Of a stretch of DNA of 64,000 nt, positions 9,893 to 18,462 are shown in pieces. How positions within the stretch are numbered: position 1 is the first letter of the stretch; each line of letters begins with the position of its first letter. A model generated the notes under the pieces. The model was not told the origin of the DNA. It worked only from the letters and a program-made list of their open reading frames with translations, and did no database searches. The stretch comes from CAVOGJ01 sp963700865 (GTDB lineage Bacteria > Planctomycetota > Planctomycetia > Pirellulales > Pirellulaceae): positions 62,001 to 126,000 of the forward strand of contig CAVOZC010000002.1 in the NCBI GenBank assembly GCA_963700865.1, written 5' to 3'. The translations under genes and the position numbers were made by a program.

Positions 9893-11041
9893 ATGCGAAC
9901 CGAAATGACAACTCGAACCACGATCTCTCTCCGGGACCTGATGTCCGGCTGGCCGCTGGCTGGCCTGTTGCTGGGGATCGCTTTGACCAGCGGCTGCAAT
10001 GTCTTGTCCACTCAGGTGCACAGCATTCCCAACACCGACGGGATCACCGAGGCGCGTGAAAGTATCGCTGCCACCGGGGACCCGAACGCTTGCGAACAAG
10101 GCGTCGACCCGGTGCTGGCCCCGCCAGCCGAGCTGAACAAGATGTCCTTGCCGGCGTATCGCGTCGAACCGCCCGATGTGTTGCTGATCGATGCAATCCG
10201 GCTCGTACCGAAGGACCCCTACTTCATCCAGTCCCTCGATATTCTCAATATCGTTGTCGCCGGTGCCCTGCCCGACCAGCCGATTGCCGGCCAGTATCAG
10301 GTCGAATCGAATGGCATTGTGAACCTTGGCCCGTCGTACGGCCCGGTCAAATTGGAAGGGCTCACGACCGATGAGGCATCGGATGCCATCGCACGACAAT
10401 TACGCACGGTGCTCACGCAGCCGCTGGTGGCCGTCACCCTGCTGCAAGCTTCCGGCATGCAGCAGATTGCGGGAGAGCATCTGGTGGGGCCGGATGGAAA
10501 TATCAACTTGGGGGTCTATGGCAGTGTCTACATCAACAACATGACCCTCGATCAGGCTCGTGCCGCCATTGAGCAAAAACTATCCGAGTACTTCGACGCC
10601 CCGCGGGTGTCGGTCGACGTCTTTGCCTACAACAGCAAGGTCTATTACATCATCACGGAAGGGCCCGCCTTCGGTGATCAGGTCGTGCGAGTACCGATCA
10701 CGGGAAACGAGACGGTGCTCGACGCGATCTCGAATATTGGCGGTGTTTCCAACATCTCCAGCAGTAAAATGTGGATTTCACGTCCCGCTCCGAACACGGT
10801 CGGCTGCGATCAGGTCTTGCCGATCGACTGGGATTCCATTACCCGGGGCGCGAATACAGCGACAAATTACCAGCTTTTGCCCGGCGATCGCATCTTTATC
10901 GCGGCGGACCGTTACGTCGCCATCGATACGGTGATTGCTCGGCTGACAACGCCCTTCGAACGAATCTTTGGCTTCTCGCTGCTGGCTGGCCAGACGATTC
11001 AAGTCTTACAACGATTCCCGGAAGGCCGGTTCGGATTTTAA
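9893..11041 (+). CDS. Polysaccharide export lipoprotein (Wza/OtnA family)
   Basis: This 382-residue outer-membrane exporter subunit would form the channel through which the finished polysaccharide leaves the cell. A lipobox (LTSG-C, cysteine 35) follows the hydrophobic leader. The Poly_export domain begins at AYRVEPPDVLLIDA and runs through SNGIVNLG. It is followed by SLBB-type beta-grasp segments (DQVVRVPITGNETVLDAISNIGG) and the typical LLPGDRIFIAAD near the end. The ATG at 9893 is chosen because it places the lipobox correctly; a second ATG 12 nt later is possible. It is the first plus-strand gene of the exopolysaccharide locus; its partner co-polymerase is at 54782-56998. Confidence 0.88.
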   Translation: MRTEMTTRTTISLRDLMSGWPLAGLLLGIALTSGCNVLSTQVHSIPNTDGITEARESIAATGDPNACEQGVDPVLAPPAELNKMSLPAYRVEPPDVLLIDAIRLVPKDPYFIQSLDILNIVVAGALPDQPIAGQYQVESNGIVNLGPSYGPVKLEGLTTDEASDAIARQLRTVLTQPLVAVTLLQASGMQQIAGEHLVGPDGNINLGVYGSVYINNMTLDQARAAIEQKLSEYFDAPRVSVDVFAYNSKVYYIITEGPAFGDQVVRVPITGNETVLDAISNIGGVSNISSSKMWISRPAPNTVGCDQVLPIDWDSITRGANTATNYQLLPGDRIFIAADRYVAIDTVIARLTTPFERIFGFSLLAGQTIQVLQRFPEGRFGF

Positions 11042-11139
11042 GTTGACTACAGTGTCCGTCGTTTCATTGGTATGACCGCTCGGCACTCATGATTCGCGAC
11101 TCGCGACGAGTCCGATCGAGGAAGACAGGAGATAGCCCC

Positions 11140-11892
11140 GTGTTGCTAAGAAAGCTTGGCGTCCCGCGCGGATACGGTTGGGTGGGTCTTTTGCTCATGG
11201 CGCTGGCGGTCGCCGCGCATGGGCAGTGCGAGACTTGCCAGGGTCGCTGCCGCTATGGGGTGGAGGGAACCTGTGTCCCCAAAAGGTCCACCTGGGGCTT
11301 TTATCAACCCAACTGGCGGCGGTGGCCCGAGCCGCCACCCGCCGTCCCGGAATACCCATCGAGCAATCCCACGCGGTCGGTGTCGACGCCAGGTGTGGAA
11401 GTGCCGGATGCGCGGGATGAGGCCGAGATCAATCCAGAATTTCCCCATCTTCGGAGGAAGTCCTCCGGAAAGCCCACGGACCGGGAGGCTCCACGAGGCC
11501 TCGAGTCTGCACCGGCTGAAGATGACGCGGCCCCCTTCGGAGAAGACGAGCTTGACGATGGACTCGAGCTACCCGAAGCGATGGACGAGGGAGACTTCGG
11601 GCACACCGCGCCCCGTCGTCACGGTGCTCCTGGTAGGCCTGCACGACTTGTCGAGCAGGCAGCCACGCCGCCCCATCGCTCCGTGAACGGCCATCTCGAG
11701 CCAGCCGGCCGAAATCCGCTCCGCGGATCGACAGGCCCCATTTCTCCCACGGGTTGGGAGCGAAACCGGCCCCTGCCCTCCGTGCGACCGGCCTCGGCGA
11801 CGCAGCCGCTCGTAACAGCGAGTGGCGGCTCGTCGGCGGACCCCGCCACCAATCGGAACGTCTTGCGACGCATTCCCAACCCGCTGCGGTAG
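11140..11892 (+). CDS. Secreted planctomycete protein of unknown function
   Basis: GTG at 11140 is preceded by AGGAGA at good spacing, which favours it over the ATG at 11089. The ~250-residue product has an N-terminal hydrophobic signal ending near AAHGQ. A short cysteine-containing part (CETCQGRC) follows, then the motif VPKRSTWGFYQPNWRRWP, a sequence I associate with planctomycete secreted proteins. The remainder is a low-complexity, acidic and proline-rich tail with no recognisable domain. It follows the export gene by about 100 bp. No function can be assigned. Confidence 0.6.
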   Translation: MLLRKLGVPRGYGWVGLLLMALAVAAHGQCETCQGRCRYGVEGTCVPKRSTWGFYQPNWRRWPEPPPAVPEYPSSNPTRSVSTPGVEVPDARDEAEINPEFPHLRRKSSGKPTDREAPRGLESAPAEDDAAPFGEDELDDGLELPEAMDEGDFGHTAPRRHGAPGRPARLVEQAATPPHRSVNGHLEPAGRNPLRGSTGPISPTGWERNRPLPSVRPASATQPLVTASGGSSADPATNRNVLRRIPNPLR

Positions 11893-12009
11893 TGGTTCTG
11901 GCCGGACGGTGTGGCATCTGGCTCCCCCGAGCTTGTTTGTGGGTGAACTTGCTCGGTGGTGAACGTGGTCCTTGGCTGGCTAGTAGGGAAGGTGCGAGGC
12001 GGTAAGACG

Positions 12010-12284
12010 AGACCCCACCGAGCTTGCTCGGTGGTGAACGCGGTCCTTGGCTAGTAGGGAAGGTGCGAGATCGTTTGGCCGAGCGAGCGATGTTACTCCT
12101 CGTGCGGGTCCCGAGGCCACGCGTGCCGGTTTCGGTCTCGGAGAATTCATTTCGAGACGACATCCCTGGCTCGACCGACGGCACAGGGGGCGCGGTGGGA
12201 GTGTTAGCTTTCGACCACATTCACCCCCGAGCAAGCTCGGGGGAGTCTGAGCAACGGTAGGCACCAGGCCGACCACGAGCTTGC
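12010..12284. repeat. Long direct repeat, left copy
   Basis: About 275 bp that recurs almost identically at 12762-13035, offset by 752 bp. It contains one CACCGAGC hairpin, the unique core beginning GATCGTTTGGCCGAGCGAGC at about 12067, and one CCCCCGAGC hairpin. Differences between copies are few, for example CACAGGGGG against CACGGGGG. Confidence 0.9.
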
Positions 12285-12783
12285 TCGGGGGTGAACGTGG
12301 TCCTTGGCTAGTAGGGAAGGTGCGAGACGGTAAGACGAGACCCCACCGAGCTTGCTCGGTGGTGAACGTGGTCCTTGGCTAGTAGGGAAGGTGCGAGACG
12401 GTAAGACGAGACCCCACCGAGCTTGCTCGGTGGTGAACGTGGTCCTTGGCTAGTAGGGAAGGTGCGAGACGGTGAGACGCGACCCCACCGAGCTTGCTCG
12501 GTGGTGAACGCGGTCCTTGGCTAGTGGGAAGGTGCGAGGCGGTAAGACGAGACCCCACCGAGCTTGCTCGGTGGTGAACGTGGTCCTTGGCTAGTAGGGA
12601 AGGTGCGAGACGGTGAGACGCGACCCCCCGAGCTTGCTCGGTGGTGAACGTGGTCCTTGGCTAGTAGGGAAGGTGCGAGACGGTAAGACGAGACCCCACC
12701 GAGCTTGCTCGGTGGTGAACGTGGTCCTTGGCTAGAAGGGAAGGTGCGAGACGGTGAGACGAGACCCCACCGAGCTTGCTCGG
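12278..12783. repeat. 71-bp tandem repeat array
   Basis: The hairpin AGCTTGCTCG recurs at 12278, 12349, 12420, 12491, 12561, 12631, 12702 and 12773: seven units of 71 bp, two of them shortened to 70 bp by one-base losses. Each unit carries the 8-bp-stem hairpin plus GGTCCTTGGCTAGTAGGGAA and GGTGCGAGACGGTAAGACGA. Units are nearly identical, pointing to recent expansion or gene conversion. Confidence 0.95.
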
Positions 12784-13035
12784 TGGTGAACGCGGTCCTT
12801 GGCTAGAAGGGAAGGTGCGAGATCGTTTGGCCGAGCGAGCGATGTTACTCCTCGTGCGGGTCCCGAGGCCACGCGTGCCGGTTTCGGTCTCGGAGAATTC
12901 ATTTCGAGACGACATCCCTGGCTCGACCGACGGCACGGGGGCGCGGTGGGAGTGTTAGCTTTCGACCACATTCACCCCCGAGCAAGCTCGGGGGAGTCTG
13001 AGCAACGGTTGGCACCAGGCCGACCACGAGCTTGT
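12762..13035. repeat. Long direct repeat, right copy
   Basis: Second copy of the ~275-bp repeat that brackets the 71-bp array. It diverges from the left copy at its right end, where GAGCTTGCTCGGGGG becomes GAGCTTGTTTGTGGG. The arrangement of repeat, array, repeat would allow loss or gain of the whole array by recombination. Confidence 0.9.
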
Positions 13036-13106
13036 TTGTGGGTGAACGCGGTCCTCGGCTCGACTAGGCCATCCTGGCACTATGAGCCCCCGAGCAAGCT
13101 CGGGGG

Positions 13107-13520
13107 GCCTGCGTCCGGTCACGGTTCGCCCCCGGGGGGCACCCCCAAAGCAACTGCCCGCCGCACCCTGCTTCTCGCTGCGGGTCGCCATATTGACCAC
13201 GTGTCTCAGGCCGCACAGCCGCCACGCGACGCGCGACCTGCACAATCGACGCAGCGAGTCACGAATTCCGCGTTTCGGCATTCCATCTGCACTCGTTTCG
13301 GGTGTTCCTTCTGATATGCTTTCAGGCTTACCGGCCGGCGAAATCGGACACTTTGGCCGATCCACCGCGTCGTTTGACCCGTATGATGAGACATTCGCCC
13401 TGTTTCGCTTTGCGCGAACACTGGTCGTTTACAAGAGGGGGCTCGTGTCACCCAGGGGGACGGAGTCCGCGCGTTTCGCAGCCGAGATGATTCCCGTTTT
13501 TTCGACCAGCCGACGAACTG
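13107..13520. other. Leader region of the antiterminator gene
   Basis: About 410 bp between the repeat block and the antiterminator start. I see no coding signal and no clear promoter. If the repeat block is transcribed it would be part of this leader. Confidence 0.3.
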
Positions 13521-14074
13521 ATGCCCATTTTGCCCAGGGAAATCGACCTGTTTCCAGCGACGCTGTTCGAGGACCGTGCGCCCACCGATGGGGCCAATTG
13601 GTGGGCCGTGCATACGCTTTCGCGGCGAGAGAAGGAGCTGCGCGTCGGCTCCTGGAGATGCGGATTCCGTTTTATTGCCCGATCATTCCCAAGAAAGGAA
13701 AGTCACCTTCCGGTCGCGTTCGCGTCTCGCACGTACCGCTCTTTTCGGGATACGTTTTCCTGCGGGCGGACCACGACATGCGGACTCGAGTCCTGATGAC
13801 GCAGCTGGTGTTGAAAACGCTCCAGGTTACCGAACCGGCGCGATTTTTCGAGGATTTGCGTCGCATCCGGATGCTCATCGAGTCCAACGTCCCGCTGTCG
13901 ATCGAATCGCGTATCCAGCCGGGCCAGCGGGTGAGGGTCATCAGCGGACCCTTGATGGGGGTCGAGGGGGTGGTTGTCCAGCGGCGAGGCGTCGAGCGGC
14001 TACTGGTCGCCGTCTCGTTCCTGCAGCAGGGGGCCTCAGTGGCGATCGAGGACTATCAGGTGGAGGTCATTTGA
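13521..14074 (+). CDS. NusG/RfaH-like antiterminator, frameshifted
   Basis: The N-terminal half begins at ATG 13521 and contains the NusG N-terminal signature WWAVHTLSRREKEL near residue 28. One base is missing near 13641 (CTGCGCGTC for CTGGCGCGTC); the other frame continues as ARRLLEMRIPFYCP, through GYVFLRAD, to a KOW-type domain (RVRVISGPLMGVEGVVV) ending at 14074. The joined protein is about 184 residues, normal for this family. Such NusG paralogues (RfaH, UpxY, LoaP) travel with RNA polymerase and allow transcription of very long polysaccharide operons. It stands directly before the biosynthetic genes, the expected place. The conserved sequence on both sides suggests a sequencing error, not a dead gene. 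Confidence 0.82.
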
Positions 14075-14111
14075 CTTTGCGGTACCCGCTTTTAGACTGG
14101 CACTCAGGGGA

Positions 14112-15731
14112 ATGTTCCCGCCCCGCAGCTTCTCGGCCGCTTCACTTCGGCCAGCGGGCAGCGGTAGTTTCCGGAGCTTTCTTGCAAAGGCAGACCCCGG
14201 TTTGAATCGTCACTCGATCACACGAGGCATGCTGTTACGCATGCTGGCGGACGCTGGGCTGGTTTCCGTGGCCCTGGCGTTGGCTGTCGGCATCCGACTG
14301 CTATACCTGATCGCCTTTGAGGCACCGCTGGAGGATGCGGGCGAGTATGTCCGTCGCGACGTGGGGCACTTCTTGGTTAGTTGTCCCTTTCTCGTGCTGA
14401 TTTGCCTGGCAAGCTTTTGGATCAGCGGCTTTTATACCTACAGCAGTAACTACCTCAGTCGTTACAAGGCGCTGGTGGTAACGCAGGGCGTCACGATTGG
14501 TTATGTGCTGTTCGGGTTCTTGTCGTACTTCGCGACGGCTCGACTGCCGATTTCGAAGGGTGCCTGGGGATTGGGCTGGTTGCTCACGGTTGCGCTGCTG
14601 GTCGCGGCTCGTGTCTGGAGCGACGTATGGAAGAAACACGTCACTCCCGAGAGCGAGCGGCTGATTCGCCGCAAGCGAGGTGAGGAACGTGTGTTGGTGA
14701 TTGGGGGGGGTGGCTATATCGGGTCGGCGCTGATCCCACAGTTACTCGAACAGGGGCTGAAGGTCCGTTTGCTCGACGTGCTGATGTTTGGCGAAGATCC
14801 GTTGGCCAAATTTATTGATCACCCGCAACTGGAAATCATGCGTGGCGACTTTCGCAATGTGGCCACCATATTGCAGGCGGTCAAAAACGTGGACTCGGTC
14901 GTGCATCTTGGTGGCATCGTGGGGGATCCGGCCTGTAGTCTGGACGAAGAACTGACGATCGACATCAACCTCGTGTCGACGCGCATTATTGCCGAGCTGG
15001 CTCGGGCGGCCGGCGTGCACCGTTTTATTTTCGCCAGCACATGTTCCGTCTACGGGGCTTCCGACGAATTGCTCGACGAGCGCTCGGCAGTACGTCCCGT
15101 TTCGCTGTATGGGGACACGAAGCGGGCCTCGGAGCGGGTGCTGCTGGAGCTGGCGGGCGACCAGTTTTCTCCCACGATCCTCCGCTTCGCCACGATTTAC
15201 GGATTCTCGGGGCGGACGCGGTTCGATCTGGTGGTGAATCTGCTGACGGCCAAGGCCAAACTGGACGGCGAAATCACCGTCCACGGTGGCGACCAATGGC
15301 GGCCGTTTGTGCATGTCGAGGATGCGGCTCGGGCCATTGCGGTGGCGCTCGCCGCACCGCGAGAAAAAACCCACGGTCAGGTCTTCAATGTCGGAAGCAA
15401 CGACCAGAACTATACGATCCAGCAGATCGCCGAATTAGTCTTGGAACGCGTCGTGGACGCCAAGCTGCTGGTCTCGCCGGATCAAACGGACCATCGGAAC
15501 TATCGGGTGTCGTTCAATAAAATCTACAAACAACTCGGTTTCGAGCCCCGTTGGACGGTGCAAGCGGGCATCCAGCAAGTGCTCGAGGCGATCGCGGTCG
15601 GTGAAGTCGTGGACTATACCGATGCCCGCTACAGCAACGCGAAGTACTTGACCGAGCAGGGGGCCACGATGCTCGATAAGGATGCCTGGGCACGCCAACT
15701 GATCGAAGCCACCACCGAAGCTGACCGATGA
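14112..15731 (+). CDS. Membrane-anchored NAD-dependent sugar epimerase
   Basis: About 539 residues. The N-terminal ~170 residues contain four predicted membrane helices (for example LVSVALALAVGIRLLYL and FLVLICLASFWISGFY), resembling the membrane part of WbpM/polyprenyl-transferase-like proteins. The rest is an extended SDR domain with nucleotide motif GGGGYIGSAL and catalytic SLYGDTK (Tyr-x3-Lys), then GGDQWRPFVHVEDAA. It would epimerise or dehydrate a nucleotide sugar at the membrane. The start is uncertain: ATG 14112 or 14229 both have only a close upstream purine run. A longer start overlapping the antiterminator is unlikely. Classical WbpM carries a different SDR subtype, so this is a distinct fusion; the substrate is unknown. 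Confidence 0.8.
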   Translation: MFPPRSFSAASLRPAGSGSFRSFLAKADPGLNRHSITRGMLLRMLADAGLVSVALALAVGIRLLYLIAFEAPLEDAGEYVRRDVGHFLVSCPFLVLICLASFWISGFYTYSSNYLSRYKALVVTQGVTIGYVLFGFLSYFATARLPISKGAWGLGWLLTVALLVAARVWSDVWKKHVTPESERLIRRKRGEERVLVIGGGGYIGSALIPQLLEQGLKVRLLDVLMFGEDPLAKFIDHPQLEIMRGDFRNVATILQAVKNVDSVVHLGGIVGDPACSLDEELTIDINLVSTRIIAELARAAGVHRFIFASTCSVYGASDELLDERSAVRPVSLYGDTKRASERVLLELAGDQFSPTILRFATIYGFSGRTRFDLVVNLLTAKAKLDGEITVHGGDQWRPFVHVEDAARAIAVALAAPREKTHGQVFNVGSNDQNYTIQQIAELVLERVVDAKLLVSPDQTDHRNYRVSFNKIYKQLGFEPRWTVQAGIQQVLEAIAVGEVVDYTDARYSNAKYLTEQGATMLDKDAWARQLIEATTEADR

Positions 15732-15815
15732 GGCACCTCATGAATGTCGTGATTTGTTATTTCGCCTTTACCGACCCGATCGGTCGTCGATCGGAGGCTC
15801 GCTCCTGAGCGCTCC

Positions 15816-17252
15816 ATGGTCAAAGCTCCCCCTCAAAAAGACGTGATGTCCCAACCTGTGCGGAAGAGTGCCTTGGACCCTGCCGACGCCGGGGCCCGCT
15901 ATGGCGTCGTGCAACGGCGGCTGAATAAACGTGGTCGGCGGATGCTGGCCAACGTCAACCCGATGGGTTGGTTCTTGCTGGATTGCGCCATTGCCTTCTT
16001 CGCGATGACCTTCGGGTTTGCGATCACGCCCCATGTTGTCATTCTGGATCAAGAGCTGAGCTCTTTGTTCGTCAGTGCGTCGTTCGCGCTACTCGTCGGC
16101 CTGATTTCGCATATCGCCGGCCTGCACGACCCGCGTTACCCCCGCGATTCGCTGAATTCCCTCTTTCGAGTCATGGCCGTCGTCGTCCTGGCGACCATGC
16201 TGTTGCTCGTGGAAGTTGGCATCATCTACTACGCGCAGATCGGCCGCTACATTGTGGGTTCGGCCGTGCTCGTCTGCACGACCTTGATGTTTGGTCTGCG
16301 GCGGGTGATCGGGCACTATTCACGCAACTTCGGCCAGACCATCTGCTTTCTTGGCGACGACGCATTTTGCTATCGGGCGACACAGTTTGTCGACGAACAC
16401 AAGAAGAAATACTGTCTCGTCAGCTATACGGATGATCCGCCCGACTCGTCGAGCGATGATTTGTTTGACGAATGGTGCATCGACAATGAGGTCGACGAAG
16501 TGATCTTCGATGCGTCACTGCCCGTCAACGACGAGCGATTGCTGGAGTGCCTGGATGAAGGCATCAAGGTTTCAACGTATAGCGATTTTGTCGAGGAAAA
16601 TTACTTCCTGGTCCCCGTCGAGCACATCGATGCTCGCTGGCTGTTCATGGCTCGGCTCGATCTGGCTCACCCCTACTACCACGGCGTGAAACGGATGGTC
16701 GATGTGGGGGCCTCGATCGTGGGCCTGATCCTCTCGTCACCGCTCCTCTTATTGGCGATGGCGGCCATCAAGCTGGAGAGCCGCGGACCGATGTTTTACT
16801 CGCAATTGCGGGTCGGCCGTTTCAATCGGCCGTTTTACATCTACAAGCTGCGGACGATGGTGCAGGATGCGGAGAAAAACGGAGCCCAGTGGGCCCAGAC
16901 GTCGGACAGCCGTATCACGCGGACCGGCAAGATCCTGCGTAAAACTCGGATCGACGAAATTCCGCAGTTTTGGAATGTCCTCAAAGGGGAAATGTCGCTT
17001 GTGGGACCCCGACCCGAGCGGCCAGAGTTCGTTGAGATGCTGAAGGAAGAGCTCCCCTTCTACGTGCAACGGCATCTGGTCAAACCGGGACTGACCGGCT
17101 GGGCTCAGATCAACTATCCGTACGGGGCCAGCGTGGAGGATGCGTTAAATAAGCTGACCTACGATCTTTTCTATGTGAAACGCGCTTCCGTGGGGCTCGA
17201 CCTGCAAATCATGTTGCGGACCATTGGAGCCATGATGAAAGGTTCACGCTGA
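15816..17252 (+). CDS. Undecaprenyl-phosphate sugar phosphotransferase (EpsB/WcaJ type)
   Basis: This 478-residue polyprenol-phosphate hexose-1-phosphate transferase would start repeat-unit assembly on the lipid carrier. Several N-terminal membrane helices (about residues 45-165) and a cytoplasmic Rossmann-like region are followed by one helix (VGASIVGLILSSPLLLL). The catalytic bacterial sugar transferase domain comes next, with YKLRTMV, GKILRKTRIDEIPQFWNV, GPRPERPEF and GLTGWAQINYPYG. The PRPERPEF and YGASVEDA features resemble the exosortase-associated subgroup of this family. The start at 15816 could be moved to 15846. This is the committing enzyme of the Wzx/Wzy-type pathway found here. 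Confidence 0.92.
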   Translation: MVKAPPQKDVMSQPVRKSALDPADAGARYGVVQRRLNKRGRRMLANVNPMGWFLLDCAIAFFAMTFGFAITPHVVILDQELSSLFVSASFALLVGLISHIAGLHDPRYPRDSLNSLFRVMAVVVLATMLLLVEVGIIYYAQIGRYIVGSAVLVCTTLMFGLRRVIGHYSRNFGQTICFLGDDAFCYRATQFVDEHKKKYCLVSYTDDPPDSSSDDLFDEWCIDNEVDEVIFDASLPVNDERLLECLDEGIKVSTYSDFVEENYFLVPVEHIDARWLFMARLDLAHPYYHGVKRMVDVGASIVGLILSSPLLLLAMAAIKLESRGPMFYSQLRVGRFNRPFYIYKLRTMVQDAEKNGAQWAQTSDSRITRTGKILRKTRIDEIPQFWNVLKGEMSLVGPRPERPEFVEMLKEELPFYVQRHLVKPGLTGWAQINYPYGASVEDALNKLTYDLFYVKRASVGLDLQIMLRTIGAMMKGSR

Positions 17253-17280
17253 AACCGGCGTGTCCTTCAGCGAGCCCACC

Positions 17281-17547
17281 ATGTCACTACCCGACCCTGC
17301 CACGATTCCGGACACCGTCAGACAGACACTGACCCGCGTGCTCCGCGATGCCGGCCGCCCCGCCATCGAGCTGCCTGACGATGCGACGCTCAGTGCATCA
17401 CTGAAACTCGATTCGCTCGACCTGGCGGTTGTCGTCGTGGCGCTGGAGAGCGAACTGGGACTTGACCCGTTTCGCCAAGGCGTGGCCCCCGTCCGCACGG
17501 TGGGCGAGCTGATTCGTGTCTACCAGTCGGCCGCGGACCCGTCGTAA
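17281..17547 (+). CDS. Acyl carrier protein
   Basis: This 88-residue acidic protein starts at ATG 17281. The phosphopantetheine-attachment serine is Ser45 in KLDSLDLAV; the canonical DSL motif is kept. It lies 28 bp after the sugar transferase and about 23 bp before an SDR reductase. A dedicated carrier protein within a polysaccharide locus implies that an acyl group is built or loaded here for transfer to a sugar, not for bulk fatty-acid synthesis. An AMP-forming ligase that could load it lies far right at 61813-63162. Confidence 0.85.
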   Translation: MSLPDPATIPDTVRQTLTRVLRDAGRPAIELPDDATLSASLKLDSLDLAVVVVALESELGLDPFRQGVAPVRTVGELIRVYQSAADPS

Positions 17548-17570
17548 TTCCCTCCCCTGCCCCAAATATC

Positions 17571-18308
17571 TTGTCTCAAGACGCCCAACCACCGCGGCAC
17601 GTGATCGTTTCCGGCGGCAGTCGTGGACTGGGGCAGGCCATCGTCACCGATCTCCTCGCTGCGGGGCACCGAGTGGCAACCTTCTCCCGCTCGTCCACAC
17701 CGTTTGTGGCGGGGCTGGCCGACGAACCGGCCTTTCACTTTGCCAGCGTCGATGCGGAGGATGTGACGGCGCTGTATGAATTTGTGACCGACGTGCATCG
17801 CCGTTGGGGCCATATCGACGGACTCGTAAATAACGCGGGACTCGCCTACGACAGCGTATTGGCACTCACCAGCGAGGAACATATCTCGCGGATGCTCAAC
17901 GTCAATCTGCGGGCGGCAATTGTGCTCGCGAAGGAGTGTACGCGGCTGATGCTGTTGCGTTCGTCGGGTTCCGTCATCAATATCTCGTCGATCATCGCCG
18001 AACGGGGCTTCAGTGGCCTGGCAACCTATGCGGCCACCAAGGCCGGGATGATTGGTTTCACGCGGTCACTGGCTCGCGAGTTGGGACCACGCGGCATTCG
18101 CGTGAACGCCATTGCCCCCGGCTACCTGGAAACGGAGATGTCCGAGTCGTTAGGCGAATCCCAACGAGCCCAGATTGTGCGGCGGACGCCGCTCGGCCGA
18201 CTCGGCACTACCGCCGATGTCGTGCCGTTTGTTCGTTTCTTGCTCGATGACGAGAGTCGCTTCATGACGGGCCAAGTCTTGACCGTCGACGGTGGCGCTT
18301 CCCTTTAG
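17571..18308 (+). CDS. SDR-family 3-oxoacyl-ACP reductase (FabG-like)
   Basis: This 245-residue classical short-chain dehydrogenase has cofactor motif GGSRGLG, the NNAG motif, catalytic serine in INISSII, and the YAATK active site (Tyr-x3-Lys), followed by GIRVNAIAPGYLETEM typical of FabG. A TTG at 17571 is the likely start; a GTG about 30 bp further in is possible. Position directly after an acyl carrier protein argues that it reduces a 3-oxoacyl-ACP to the 3-hydroxyacyl form, although SDRs acting on sugars look similar. Confidence 0.82.
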   Translation: MSQDAQPPRHVIVSGGSRGLGQAIVTDLLAAGHRVATFSRSSTPFVAGLADEPAFHFASVDAEDVTALYEFVTDVHRRWGHIDGLVNNAGLAYDSVLALTSEEHISRMLNVNLRAAIVLAKECTRLMLLRSSGSVINISSIIAERGFSGLATYAATKAGMIGFTRSLARELGPRGIRVNAIAPGYLETEMSESLGESQRAQIVRRTPLGRLGTTADVVPFVRFLLDDESRFMTGQVLTVDGGASL

Positions 18309-18348
18309 TGTCGCGTCACGTGTCAGATTTAAGGTTGGTCAAGACCGT

Positions 18349-18397
18349 GGCTGTGGCTTCCAGCCGCAGACCACTGGGGCAAGACGCCTCAGCCATG
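18349..18397. repeat. Dispersed double-hairpin repeat, copy 2
   Basis: Similar to 4977-5023. It reads GGCTGTGGCTTCCAGCCGCA, then CACTGGGGCAAGACGCCTCA, giving two short stem-loops (TGTGGCT/AGCCGCA and TGGGGC/GCCTCA). It lies in the gap between the reductase and the acyltransferase gene, so it does not disrupt a gene. Confidence 0.55.
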
Positions 18398-18462
18398 GTG
18401 AGCGAGCCCCAAAATTGAAACTTGACGAAGCACCAGGCACGCCGGGCACCCAGACTCTTCCC

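Larger units (their letters stand above)
11926..13106. repeat. Hairpin-repeat region
   Basis: A 1.2-kb non-coding block is built from variants of one tight hairpin. CACCGAGC-TT-GCTCGGTG is repeated in tandem. CCCCCGAGC-AA-GCTCGGGGG occurs at 12224-12243, about 12976-12995 and 13087-13106. Degenerate forms such as GAGCTTGTTTGTGGGTG occur at the edges (11930 and about 13026). Between hairpins the filler GTGAACGTGGTCCTTGGCTA recurs. Arm changes between variants are compensatory, so the palindrome, not the sequence, is conserved. Short ORFs within it simply follow the repeat and are not genes. Confidence 0.9.

Noticed and set aside
12278..12783. CRISPR array
   Set aside because: The 71-bp units are identical throughout, with no variable spacers, and no cas genes are present. 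It is a plain tandem repeat.
12661..12971. Short proteins in the hairpin-repeat region
   Set aside because: Frames encode the repeat itself (for example AKDRVHHRASSVGSRL repeated) with no start signals.
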